Assembly: GCA_035543455.1 (NCBI GenBank)
Contig: DATKKE010000037.1
Span: 1 to 64,000 of the forward strand
Direction: 5' to 3'
Length of the DNA: 64,000 bases
From: CAIKOD01 sp035543455
GTDB taxonomy: Archaea; Halobacteriota; Methanomicrobia; Methanomicrobiales; Methanospirillaceae
In this document: one piece after another, positions 27,010 to 35,668 of the stretch
How positions within the stretch are numbered: position 1 is the stretch's first letter
Layout: every line of letters begins with the position of its first letter
Notes under the pieces: model-generated
Databases searched by the model: none
Told to the model about the DNA's origin: nothing
The model's input: only the letters and a program-made list of their open reading frames with translations
Translations under genes and position numbers: made by a program

Positions 27010-30000
27010 ATGAAGATGAATAGTACTACAGCTCTGCTCACCATCGGAGTTCTTGTTCTGCTTGCATTAATTCCTGCAGGTTCTGCAAGCCCCCAGGTGA
27101 CGTATTATACTCCTCACGAAGGCCAGAATAATGCCGATGTAATAATATATTACACAGGTATTGGATTTTTATCCGACTGTACTGCGTATCTTTCAAGGAC
27201 CGGTTACCCTGATATTCATCCGATAAGCATTTCTCTGGCCAACCAGACGAACCAGTCGGCGCAACTTCTCATTGGAACATATAATCTTGTAGGTGCGGAA
27301 CCGGGGGACTGGGATATCCATGTCCTGAACACGGACGGATCCAATCTTGTCATTCCTGATGGTTTTACCATCACCGGACCTCCGCCACCTACGCCGGGAA
27401 GCATATCAGTCAATTCAAACCCTTCGGGTGCCTTGATATACCTGGACGGAAGCTCTACCGGTCAGACAACAAATTCACTTCTTACCGGTATCACACCAGG
27501 GACGCACACTGTTCTCCTGACCCTGACGGGTTACTACAATGCTTCCCAGCAGGTAACGGTGTATTCGGGACAGACTGCCATTGTGTCCCTGACGCTCGTG
27601 CCGATCCCGCCACCGCCTCCTACGACCGGGAATATTTCTGTCAGTTCAAATCCGACAGGTGCATTAATTTTCCTTGATGGAAGCAGCACCGGGCTTGTGA
27701 CGAATTCCCTGTTCACCTCGATCCAACCCGGGACACACAGTGTTCTCCTGACCCTTCCCGGATATTATAACTCGAGCCAGCAGGTTACCGTCACGGCGGG
27801 TCAGACGACACAGGTATATTTCTCGCTCGTGCCGATCCCGGTCCCGCCGCCCACTACCGGGAACATTTCAATCACGTCCAGCCCGTCAGGAGCCCTGATT
27901 TACCTCGACGGTGCCAGTACCGGTCAGAACACCAATACTATCCTGCCCAATATCAATCCCGGATCTCATTCGGTGCTGCTGACACTGAGCGGTTACCAGA
28001 ACTTTACTACCCAGGTTATCGTCGTTGCAGGACAAACCACGCAGATATACGCGACACTAAGCCCGATCCAGCCACCGCCTCCTACGACCGGAAATATTTC
28101 AGTCAGTTCGAATCCAACCGGTGCCCTCATTTATCTCGATACCGTGAACACCGGTCAGAATACCAATACGATATTACCAAACATCAATCCCGGGTCACAT
28201 TCCGTCCGCCTTAACCTGACCGGGTACCAGGATGCCACCGCCCAGGTAACGGTAACGGCTGGGCAGACCGCCCAGGTCTTCATCGCTCTCATACCGGCCC
28301 CCGGACCCGTTCCGACAACCGGGAATTTATCGGTGATGTCGAGTCCCACAGGTGCCCTGATATACATCGACAGTTCGAGTACCGGGCAGGCTACCAATTC
28401 GGTGATTACCGGAATCGCACCGGGATCGCATCTGGTAACGCTCAAACTTACAGGATATCAGGACTTCAACGGCCAGGTCCTTATCACCGCAGGCCAGACG
28501 GCTCAGTTGTATGCATCGATGGTCCCGATCCAGCCACCAGGTCCGACAAAGGGAAATATTTCCGTTACATCGAACCCGGCAGGCGCCCGGGTATACCTTG
28601 ACGGCGTATTTACCGGTCAGACCACGAATACCCAGCTTCAAAACATCGACCCGGGGTCCCATGCTGTGTTGCTGACTCTGCCCGGATACCAGAACGTTAC
28701 CACCCAGGTGACGGTTACAGCCGGGCAGACGACCCAGGTGTTTGTCTCGTTTGTACCTGTGCCGCCGACAAGTGGGAATATATCGGTCAGCTCGGATCCG
28801 GCGGGAGCTGCCATTTATCTTGACGGATCATCGACTGGTTACGTCACGAATGCCCTTCTTACCGGGATTACTCCGGGTTCTCACACGGTCTCACTGACAT
28901 TGGCCGGGTACCAGAATGTATCGACGCAGATAACAGTGATAGCAGGGCAGACAGTACTGGTTTTCGCTTCTCTCGCCCCGAATCCAACGAGCGGGAATAT
29001 CCAGGTCAGTTCCGGTCCTTCAGGGGCGATGATCTTTCTCGACGGTGCTGATACAGGTCAGGTCACGAATGCCGTACTGAATGGAATCGCACCAGGATCG
29101 CATAATGTGGCATTGTCCCTTAGGGGGTACCAGAACTTCAGTGCCCAGGTTACCGTTACTGCAGGCCAGACGGTACCGATGTATGCCACCCTCATCCCGA
29201 TAGCCCCGCCAGTCCCAACCACCGGGAATATATCGGTCAGCTCAGGTCCATCGGGCGCAAGGATCTTCCTTGATGGCGTTAACACCGGGCAGATAACAAA
29301 TTCAGTCATTCCGAACGTTGCTCCGGGATCCCACTCCGTAGTCATCAACCTCACGGGATACCAGGACGTAGCAGCACAGGTCAATGTAATTGCCGGCCAG
29401 ACATCCCAGGTGTTTGCCACCTTGACACCAGTGACACCGCCGGTACCGACAACCGGAAATATCTCGGTGAGTTCCTATCCGACCGGAGCCCTGATCTATC
29501 TTGATGGTTCAAATACCGGCCAGACTACAAACACAATACTCTATAATATTGCCCCGGGTTCCCATACTATTCTCCTGAATCTCACCGGGTACCAGAACGG
29601 GACGGCACAGGTAATGGTTATCGCTGGCCAGACTGCCCAGGTCTATGCCACACTTCTTCCTGTTACTCCGCCGGCCCCGACGAAGGGGAGTATATCAGTC
29701 TATTCGAGTCCGGTAGGGGCTTTAGTATATCTTGACGGGGTGAATACGGGTCAGATCACGAACACACTCCTGACCGGAATTACACCCGGATCCCATACGG
29801 TTCTTCTGAATCTTACCGGGTATAAAAACAATACCGTACAGGTGACCGTGGTTGCCGGCCAGACGACCCAGGTGTTCGTTACACTTACTCCCGTTAAACC
29901 ACCGGTACCGACAACAGGGGCTATCAGTGTAAATTCTAACCCAATGGGGGCCGAAATTTTCCTGGACGGGATGGATACCGGGGAAGAAACCAGTTCCTTG

Positions 30001-31425
30001 CTGACCGAAATCCAGCCTGGTTCACACAGCGTTCTTTTGAACCTGACGGGGTACCGGAACAGTTCAGTTCAGGTAACGGTGATCGCTGGCCAGACTGCTC
30101 AGGTTTATATTTCCCTGACTCCTGTTCCGCCACCGGGACCAACCACGGGTAATATTTCAGTGAACTCTAACCCGATGGGGGCAGAAATCTACCTGGATGG
30201 TGTGACAACCGGGCAGGTCACCGATTCGGTACTCTATAATCTTAACCCGGGCGCCTACTCGATTCTCCTCACCCTGGCCGGTTACCAGAATTTTACCGGA
30301 TCGGTAACGGTCGTTGAGGGCCAGACCACCCAGTTCTATGCAACCCTTGTCCCGTTGCCACCTGTCGCTGACTTCAATGGCTCGCCAAAAGAAGGTAATG
30401 CACCGCTGACGGTGCAGTTCACGGACGAGTCGACCGGGAATGTCACCGGATGGGCCTGGGACTTCAAGAATGACGGAACAATCGAGAGCACGGAACAGAA
30501 CCCTGCATACACGTACCAGAATCCGGGAACATATTCGGTCAACCTGACAGTGACCGGACCAGGGGGATCAGATTCCAAGGTCAGCGAAGAATATATTTCG
30601 GTATCGCCGTCACAACCAGTTGCTGATTTCACTGCTGACCCCAAATCGGGCCCGGCACCGCTGGCGGTGCAGTTCACGGATGAGTCGACCGGGAATGTCA
30701 CCGGGTGGGCCTGGGACTTCAAGAATGACGGAACAATCGAGAGCACGGAACAGAACCCTGCATACACATACCAGAATCCGGGAACATATTCGGTCAACCT
30801 GACAGTGACCGGACCGGGGGGATCAGATTCCAAGGTCAGCGAAGAGTATATCTCTGTATCGCCGTCCCATCCTGTAGCCAATTTCATGGCTAACATCACG
30901 GCAGGTTATGCACCGCTGACAATATCGTTCACCGATCAATCGACCGGGAATGTGACCGCGTGGGCGTGGGACTTCAATAACGATGGCAATATCGAGAGCA
31001 GGGCACAGAACCCCGTATATACGTACCAGAATGCCGGAACGTATTCCGTCAACCTGACAGTCACCGGACCCGGTGGGGTCGATTCGAAGGTCAGGGAAGA
31101 CTATATCCATGTCAATGCAACCCCGGAGGGGGCCTTTATTGGTAACCCGACATCCGGAATGTTACCGTTACGTGTCCAGTTCACAGAAATAAATACAGGG
31201 AATCCGTGGTTGAGATACTGGACGTTCGGGGACGCTTCGACGATTGTAACAAGCAAGAACCCGGCTCACGTATACACAACGCCGGGTGATTTCACGGTGT
31301 CGTTGACTACCCTGGGACCTGACGGAACTAAGACCTACACGAGGGAGAGATATATCCACGTCGATCCGAACCCGAATTATACAGCACCATTGACCCTGTT
31401 TGTTCCGATTCCCTGGACATTGTAA
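27010..31425 (+). CDS. Giant secreted surface protein: IPT-like domain, 13 PEGA repeats, 4 PKD domains
   Basis: The product has about 1471 residues. A signal peptide (MKMNSTTALL to GSAS) is followed by one IPT/TIG-like domain (to about 110). Then come 13 PEGA-type repeats of 70-78 residues, each with the consensus GNISVSS-P-GA-IYLDG--TGQ-TN, then PGSH-VLL-L-GYQN and TAGQTAQV, joined by Pro-rich linkers (PPxPTT). Four PKD domains follow (APLTVQFTDESTGNVTGWAWDF type; the last is divergent). No C-terminal transmembrane anchor is present, so it is either released or bound non-covalently to the cell surface. The ATG at 27010 has GGTGG upstream and starts a proper signal peptide; an upstream in-frame ATG at 26947 does not. 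An adhesin or sheath role is inferred. Confidence 0.88.
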   Translation: MKMNSTTALLTIGVLVLLALIPAGSASPQVTYYTPHEGQNNADVIIYYTGIGFLSDCTAYLSRTGYPDIHPISISLANQTNQSAQLLIGTYNLVGAEPGDWDIHVLNTDGSNLVIPDGFTITGPPPPTPGSISVNSNPSGALIYLDGSSTGQTTNSLLTGITPGTHTVLLTLTGYYNASQQVTVYSGQTAIVSLTLVPIPPPPPTTGNISVSSNPTGALIFLDGSSTGLVTNSLFTSIQPGTHSVLLTLPGYYNSSQQVTVTAGQTTQVYFSLVPIPVPPPTTGNISITSSPSGALIYLDGASTGQNTNTILPNINPGSHSVLLTLSGYQNFTTQVIVVAGQTTQIYATLSPIQPPPPTTGNISVSSNPTGALIYLDTVNTGQNTNTILPNINPGSHSVRLNLTGYQDATAQVTVTAGQTAQVFIALIPAPGPVPTTGNLSVMSSPTGALIYIDSSSTGQATNSVITGIAPGSHLVTLKLTGYQDFNGQVLITAGQTAQLYASMVPIQPPGPTKGNISVTSNPAGARVYLDGVFTGQTTNTQLQNIDPGSHAVLLTLPGYQNVTTQVTVTAGQTTQVFVSFVPVPPTSGNISVSSDPAGAAIYLDGSSTGYVTNALLTGITPGSHTVSLTLAGYQNVSTQITVIAGQTVLVFASLAPNPTSGNIQVSSGPSGAMIFLDGADTGQVTNAVLNGIAPGSHNVALSLRGYQNFSAQVTVTAGQTVPMYATLIPIAPPVPTTGNISVSSGPSGARIFLDGVNTGQITNSVIPNVAPGSHSVVINLTGYQDVAAQVNVIAGQTSQVFATLTPVTPPVPTTGNISVSSYPTGALIYLDGSNTGQTTNTILYNIAPGSHTILLNLTGYQNGTAQVMVIAGQTAQVYATLLPVTPPAPTKGSISVYSSPVGALVYLDGVNTGQITNTLLTGITPGSHTVLLNLTGYKNNTVQVTVVAGQTTQVFVTLTPVKPPVPTTGAISVNSNPMGAEIFLDGMDTGEETSSLLTEIQPGSHSVLLNLTGYRNSSVQVTVIAGQTAQVYISLTPVPPPGPTTGNISVNSNPMGAEIYLDGVTTGQVTDSVLYNLNPGAYSILLTLAGYQNFTGSVTVVEGQTTQFYATLVPLPPVADFNGSPKEGNAPLTVQFTDESTGNVTGWAWDFKNDGTIESTEQNPAYTYQNPGTYSVNLTVTGPGGSDSKVSEEYISVSPSQPVADFTADPKSGPAPLAVQFTDESTGNVTGWAWDFKNDGTIESTEQNPAYTYQNPGTYSVNLTVTGPGGSDSKVSEEYISVSPSHPVANFMANITAGYAPLTISFTDQSTGNVTAWAWDFNNDGNIESRAQNPVYTYQNAGTYSVNLTVTGPGGVDSKVREDYIHVNATPEGAFIGNPTSGMLPLRVQFTEINTGNPWLRYWTFGDASTIVTSKNPAHVYTTPGDFTVSLTTLGPDGTKTYTRERYIHVDPNPNYTAPLTLFVPIPWTL
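30411..30868 (+). repeat. Near-identical tandem DNA duplication of a PKD module
   Basis: Bases about 30411-30613 recur at 30666-30868 (offset 255 bases, 85 codons) with only a handful of mismatches. The third PKD copy is clearly more diverged. This indicates recent tandem duplication or gene conversion within the 27010 gene. Confidence 0.88.
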
Positions 31426-31427
31426 CT

Positions 31428-31448
31428 TTTTTCAGCCTTTTTTTCAAG
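31428..31448 (+). terminator. T-rich termination signal after giant PEGA/PKD gene
   Basis: Two T runs of six and seven directly follow the stop codon, typical of archaeal transcription termination. Confidence 0.45.
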
Positions 31449-31598
31449 CGATGAAGAATATTCTTTACCGGATCCGTTTCCCGACCGGTTATTTTTTAGG
31501 TCATAATGACTCTATTGGGTACATTTTTTTCACGTTTATCAAATGAAGGTGCAACCTGATTTATCTCAGAAATTTGTCTTGGGCCTGCATAAAAAAAG

Positions 31599-32723
31599 TT
31601 ACGACCAATGGAGCAGCCCTTTAAAAAAACCGATTATCTGTGAAACAATATCGTTATGCTGTCCGGCTGCTGCAACGGCCTCTGCGTCTGCCAGCTTTTT
31701 ATTCTCACGGTCGATCCATGCCTGTCCGGTCAGTACCGGTGTAGCATTAGCCTGTGCCTGGGTATATCTGATGACAGGGGTAGGAAGGGTAGTACTGTAA
31801 ACCAGGGATTTTCCTTGTGACGTTCCGGACTGGTGCTCCGATGAAGACACGGTCACCTGAGTATCCGTGGGTGAGGTTGTAGAGAGAGCCCTAATAGTGA
31901 TATACGAGTCCTTGGTGGTTTTATCGGTCCCACCCGATTTGGTAATCCTGAGTGAAACGGTGTATAGCCCGGGGTTCGAGAATACATGAGAAGGATTCTG
32001 AACCGTGCTGGTTGTGCCGTCGCCAAAGTCCCAGCTCCAGGATTCCGGAGATCCTGACGATGAATCGGTGAACTGGACGGTCAGGGTACCGGTTCCATCC
32101 AATGGAGAGCCACTGAATGAGGCTGCAAGGGCTGGTGAACTTGTTGTGGTTGTTTCCGTTGGTGTAGCAGTGACTTCTTCAACGGTGATATAATTGGACT
32201 CCGACTTGAGGTAACCAGTGCCCTGCCTGTTTACGGCGGTGAGTGTAACAGTATAAAATCCTGCATTATTGTAGATGTGGCTGGGATTTTGCGAGGTATC
32301 CGATTCCCCATCTCCGAAATCCCATGTCCATGATACAGGGCCTCCTGTCGAGAGGTCGGTGAACTGTACCGTGAGGGGTGCCGGGCCGGAGGTGGTATCT
32401 GCGGTAAACCCGGCAACAGGCTGTACCTGGTTTGTCGAGGTTGTCGTTGCGACCGATGTAGTAGCGGTAGTGCCTGCGGTTGTTGTTGTCGTCGCAGCCG
32501 TAGTGGCGGCAGTCGTCTGGGTTGTTGTATGGGTAACCGTTGCTGTAGGACTTGTCGTCACGGTAGTGGTTGCAGTAGTTGTTGCCGTCGCCGTCGCATT
32601 CGCTCCTGCAACAGGTAGAATGCACGAAATCAATAGAACGACAATCAATAAGCTGACAAAAAGGGGAGGCAGGATCCGGCGACCCGCTGCGTTTTCCCTG
32701 TGATGGTTCATATATCCCGGCAT
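31599..32723 (-). CDS. Secreted PKD-domain protein with Thr-rich stalk
   Basis: The product has about 374 residues. A signal peptide (RRILPPLFVSLLIVVLL to VAGANA) is followed by a strongly Thr/Ala-rich low-complexity stretch (about 40-105, probably O-glycosylated) and two PKD domains (VAGFTADTTSGPAPLTVQF and ASFSGSPLDGTGTLTVQF, each with W-WDFGDG). A Ser/Thr-rich tail ends in a hydrophobic patch, IVSQIIGFFKGLLHW. AAGGAGG lies 5 bases from the ATG at 32723, fixing the start; the frame continues upstream without coding character. It converges with the giant PEGA/PKD gene and diverges from the META lipoprotein gene. Confidence 0.82.
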   Translation of the reverse strand: MPGYMNHHRENAAGRRILPPLFVSLLIVVLLISCILPVAGANATATATTTATTTVTTSPTATVTHTTTQTTAATTAATTTTTAGTTATTSVATTTSTNQVQPVAGFTADTTSGPAPLTVQFTDLSTGGPVSWTWDFGDGESDTSQNPSHIYNNAGFYTVTLTAVNRQGTGYLKSESNYITVEEVTATPTETTTTSSPALAASFSGSPLDGTGTLTVQFTDSSSGSPESWSWDFGDGTTSTVQNPSHVFSNPGLYTVSLRITKSGGTDKTTKDSYITIRALSTTSPTDTQVTVSSSEHQSGTSQGKSLVYSTTLPTPVIRYTQAQANATPVLTGQAWIDRENKKLADAEAVAAAGQHNDIVSQIIGFFKGLLHWS

Positions 32724-32996
32724 AAATCCTCCTTTACGGGCAACCTTAAGGTAGCTCGTTATCTCTGTCGAATTATTGATCACACTCATTTTATCACTAT
32801 ACTATATCGCCATTCTGGTTGCACCAGCAATCCAGGGCAATGGTTGAGATCTTCTCGTGGCATGACGGATGTAGAATCCGGTGTCGATCCGGATTCCGGG
32901 GGTCAGGGAGAACCACGGGGATTTGAGCGAGTTTTTTTTCGTTATTATCTTGATCCGGGAGAAAAGTTTAATATCGATAATCGGTCATTGGGGCGT

Positions 32997-33554
32997 ATGA
33001 GATCCTATTATTTGTTTCTTCTTCTGGGGCTGGCCGTAGCTCTCTTTCTTGCAGGATGTACTACCAGCCAGGTTCAGCCGGTACAGACAACACAGGTTCC
33101 GGCAACGCCGGTGCCGACTCCTGTGGTAACTCCTGTTCCGACGCTCCTGCCCACCTCGTCACCTTCTCCCCTGCTGGGGACGTGGTATCTCCAGGCAATC
33201 CTCTTCCAGGGAGCGACGGCACCGCTTGATACTAATACCCAGATTACCGCGATATTCGATAACCAGGGACAGGTATCCGGCTATGGCGGTTGTAATAATT
33301 ATGGGGGACCTTACACGGTTACCGGCAAGATCGTGCCCTCAGGAAATGGTATTTCGATCGGTCCCCTTACCTCAACCCAGATGTATTGTCCGGATGGGAG
33401 CAGCACGGAGCAGTCCTATCTCACGATACTCGGTTCAGCAGCCGGCTACACCATCTTCCCCAACCAGCAGATGTCGATCACTGATAAACTCGGTAATTCA
33501 TTAAGTTTCAGCAGGAGACCGTTCTCCTCACCGACAAGCGTGCCATACTATTGA
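32997..33554 (+). CDS. META-domain (HslJ-like) lipoprotein
   Basis: The product has about 185 residues. A lipoprotein signal ends in LFLAGC, followed by a Pro/Thr/Val-rich linker, then a META domain starting LLGTWYLQAIL. The domain continues with GQVSGYGGCNNYGGPYTV (the family's G-x-x-GC-N-x-Y/F motif) and MYCPDGSSTEQSYLTIL (the usual MACP-like segment). META domains occur in HslJ-type envelope proteins; the role here is unknown. The ATG at 32997 precedes the signal with GGGG just upstream. A 12-T terminator follows. Confidence 0.85.
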   Translation: MRSYYLFLLLGLAVALFLAGCTTSQVQPVQTTQVPATPVPTPVVTPVPTLLPTSSPSPLLGTWYLQAILFQGATAPLDTNTQITAIFDNQGQVSGYGGCNNYGGPYTVTGKIVPSGNGISIGPLTSTQMYCPDGSSTEQSYLTILGSAAGYTIFPNQQMSITDKLGNSLSFSRRPFSSPTSVPYY

Positions 33555-33577
33555 ATCAGACTTGCAGATTTTTCCCC

Positions 33578-33589
33578 TTTTTTTTTTTT
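33578..33589 (+). terminator. T12 terminator after META lipoprotein gene
   Basis: Twelve consecutive T follow the stop codon by 23 bases, a strong archaeal-type terminator. Confidence 0.6.
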
Positions 33590-33686
33590 AGAAAAATAAT
33601 TATAAATTCGTAAATAATTTATCGACGAAATCAATTCTCCCTCGACGTGATAACAACCATAAGTAATCAGTGCGAAAAACTAGGCA

Positions 33687-34172
33687 ATGATCCCCCGCGT
33701 CATGGAAAGGATGATCGAATACTTCGGCCATGATACCAGAAGGATCAATCACGCACTGAAAGTCTTTGCATTCGCCCGGATTATCAGTTCATGCGAACCA
33801 ACGGCTGCTGGAGTGGAGGAGACCATCCTGTATACGGCCCTCCTGCATGATATAGGGATTATTGAAGCTGAACGGAAATTCAAATCCTCCTCAGGAAAAT
33901 ACCAGCAGATTGAGGGGCCTCCCATAGCACGTCAGATACTCGGAGATCTTGGAATACCCGTCCCTGTCATAGACCGGGTCTGTTTTATAACCGGCAACCA
34001 TCACACGTATTCAAAGATCGACGGCATCGATTTCCAGATCCTTGTGGAGGCGGATTTTCTTGTCAATATTTTTGAAGACGAAATGGGGAAAGATGCAACA
34101 GAGTCAATATACCACCGTATTTTTAAAACGGAATCTGGGAAAAGCCTCATAAGAACAATGTATCTCGACTGA
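33687..34172 (+). CDS. HD-domain phosphohydrolase
   Basis: The 161-residue product has HALKVFAFAR (first His), the diagnostic LLHDIGI near residue 53 and a distal GNHHTY with EADFLVN, giving the metal-binding His/Asp set of the HD superfamily. Such proteins hydrolyse nucleotides or signalling phosphoesters; the substrate is not apparent. The gene is monocistronic, with an AT-rich promoter region upstream. Confidence 0.85.
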   Translation: MIPRVMERMIEYFGHDTRRINHALKVFAFARIISSCEPTAAGVEETILYTALLHDIGIIEAERKFKSSSGKYQQIEGPPIARQILGDLGIPVPVIDRVCFITGNHHTYSKIDGIDFQILVEADFLVNIFEDEMGKDATESIYHRIFKTESGKSLIRTMYLD

Positions 34173-34480
34173 ACCCACCGTGCTCTTTAACTTCCCTGGT
34201 AAGAGAAAAATCATCGTAAGAATCGATTCCGGTTACCGGTCGGCTGACATTCAGCCCCGGTTTCCCGTTATGCCCTATGTTCTCCCTTCGAAGACCGTTT
34301 ACTGCCGGTGGTCATTTGTATTCCCTCTACCGTACATCGAACGATATTCTTTACCTGCTGCTGACTTAGTGCGGGTGCAATGATGAGATACACTGATTCG
34401 GATCCGGCACATACAAATAACAAATTGTATGTATACACCAGCCAACCGTTTGCTTACGTACAAAAAGGTCGGTGATAAGC
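34173..34480 (+). other. Intergenic region, no gene seen
   Basis: About 308 bases between the HD-domain and siroheme protein genes. Short frames here begin with rare starts and show no coding pattern. The segment just before 34481 (AAGGTCGGTGAT) serves as leader and ribosome binding site. Confidence 0.45.
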
Positions 34481-35140
34481 ATGGTAAAAGCAAACATACC
34501 TGAAAAGGGGGCAATCATTCAGAGAGATATGGAGACATTTTTGATACACCCTCATATTCCCGGGGGATTTATCAAGCCCGCAATGTTGAGGAAGATCGCC
34601 GACGTGGCAGAAAAATATAACGCAAAATATGTGAAGCTCACCGGAGCCCAGCGCATTGCCATTATTGGTCTTCGCGAACAGGACCTTGACCATGCCTGGG
34701 AAGAGTTTGAAGACCGATCCAAGGCGATCGGCCTGACGATAAGGAGCATCCAGATATGCCCCGGCACATGGTCCTGTAAGAAAGCAAAACAGGACAGCCC
34801 AGGCCTTGGTTTTGCCCTTGACAAGGAATTCTATGGCAAGCCCGCCCCCGCCAAGTTCAAGATGGGAATATCAGGATGCACAAACTGTTGCAGCGACTCC
34901 TGGATGAAAGATCTGGGGTTCTTCGGAACCGACGACGGATTCACTGCTGTAGCCGGGGGAAAAGGTGGAGGAACGGCACGGATTGGGCGGGAGTTCGCCA
35001 CCGGGCTGACGGCTGAACAAGCTGTAGATCTGGCCAGGAGAGTAATCGCATTTTACCGGGAAAACGCCAAACCACTTGAGCGTATGGGTGAAACTATCGA
35101 GCGCGTCGGTTTCGATACGTTTGTAAAAACAGTGATTTAA
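34481..35140 (+). CDS. Small sulfite/nitrite reductase-like siroheme [4Fe-4S] protein
   Basis: The 219-residue product begins with a ferredoxin-like half domain (about 1-65, ending KYVKLTGAQRIAIIG). The cluster/siroheme ligands follow: ICPGTWSCKKA (C-x5-C) and SGCTNCCSD (C-x3-C), the sulfite reductase signature. With one module it belongs to the small Fsr/Dsr-like proteins common in methanogens. Its substrate is uncertain; sulfite, nitrite or a role in siroheme-linked assimilation are possible. ATG 34481 is preferred over GTG 34472 because the SD-like GGTGAT lies between them. Confidence 0.88.
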   Translation: MVKANIPEKGAIIQRDMETFLIHPHIPGGFIKPAMLRKIADVAEKYNAKYVKLTGAQRIAIIGLREQDLDHAWEEFEDRSKAIGLTIRSIQICPGTWSCKKAKQDSPGLGFALDKEFYGKPAPAKFKMGISGCTNCCSDSWMKDLGFFGTDDGFTAVAGGKGGGTARIGREFATGLTAEQAVDLARRVIAFYRENAKPLERMGETIERVGFDTFVKTVI

Positions 35141-35668
35141 AAGATAACAATGGGCCTGGCGGGATGGCTGGAATGCAGGGAATCGGTTGATTTAATTGAG
35201 AAAGTTAACGGTTCCCCTTTCAGTTCATGAGTCCCATCCGGTGAGTCAATTCACAAACGGATTTAAAACGATATCGATTAAAGCAATCCGGAATCTCCGG
35301 AGATCCCGGATTTGCAAGAAACTCTCTTTCGGATGTTTCAAGAAACCGGATCTTTGGTGAATTCTTTCTATGAAATCTCTATCAGCAATCCCGACAGGAA
35401 GAGCTTTTACTCCCTCCCTGCCCCCTCCCAGGATAGCCAACGGGCAGGGTTAAATCGGGAATTAGGGATTAATTATATCCAGCACAATGCTATCGCGACC
35501 GGACGACCAAAGCGGCGAGAACGGAGCCCCATAAGTGTCGAATTATGTAAAACAATCTTATTAGCAAGAGATGAACATAACCAATAATTGGTTGAACTAT
35601 CCATCATGGGAGCGTTTTGACAACCCTGGAACCCGTTCAAAAAAATCGGATTCGTATTGCTTTCCCGG
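35141..35668. other. Intergenic region with a nested palindrome
   Basis: About 528 bases between the siroheme protein gene and the convergent RNase II-like gene. The region holds a nested palindrome at 35285-35312: outer arms AATCCGG/CCGGATT around the self-complementary CTCCGGAG. Several short frames lack coding character. The palindrome could act as a terminator or small RNA stem. Confidence 0.45.

Noticed and set aside
26934..27010. Upstream ATG at 26947 as start of the giant PEGA/PKD gene
   Set aside because: The added 21 residues place polar, Cys/Gly-rich sequence before the signal peptide, and GGTGG fits the ATG at 27010 better.
27370..30340. Regularly spaced repeats suggestive of a CRISPR or satellite array
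   Set aside because: The period is 220-235 bases, copies are diverged, and the sequence is one continuous open frame encoding PEGA repeats.
30336..30899. A 187-codon minus-strand frame with internal repeats
   Set aside because: It is the antisense reading of the duplicated PKD modules.
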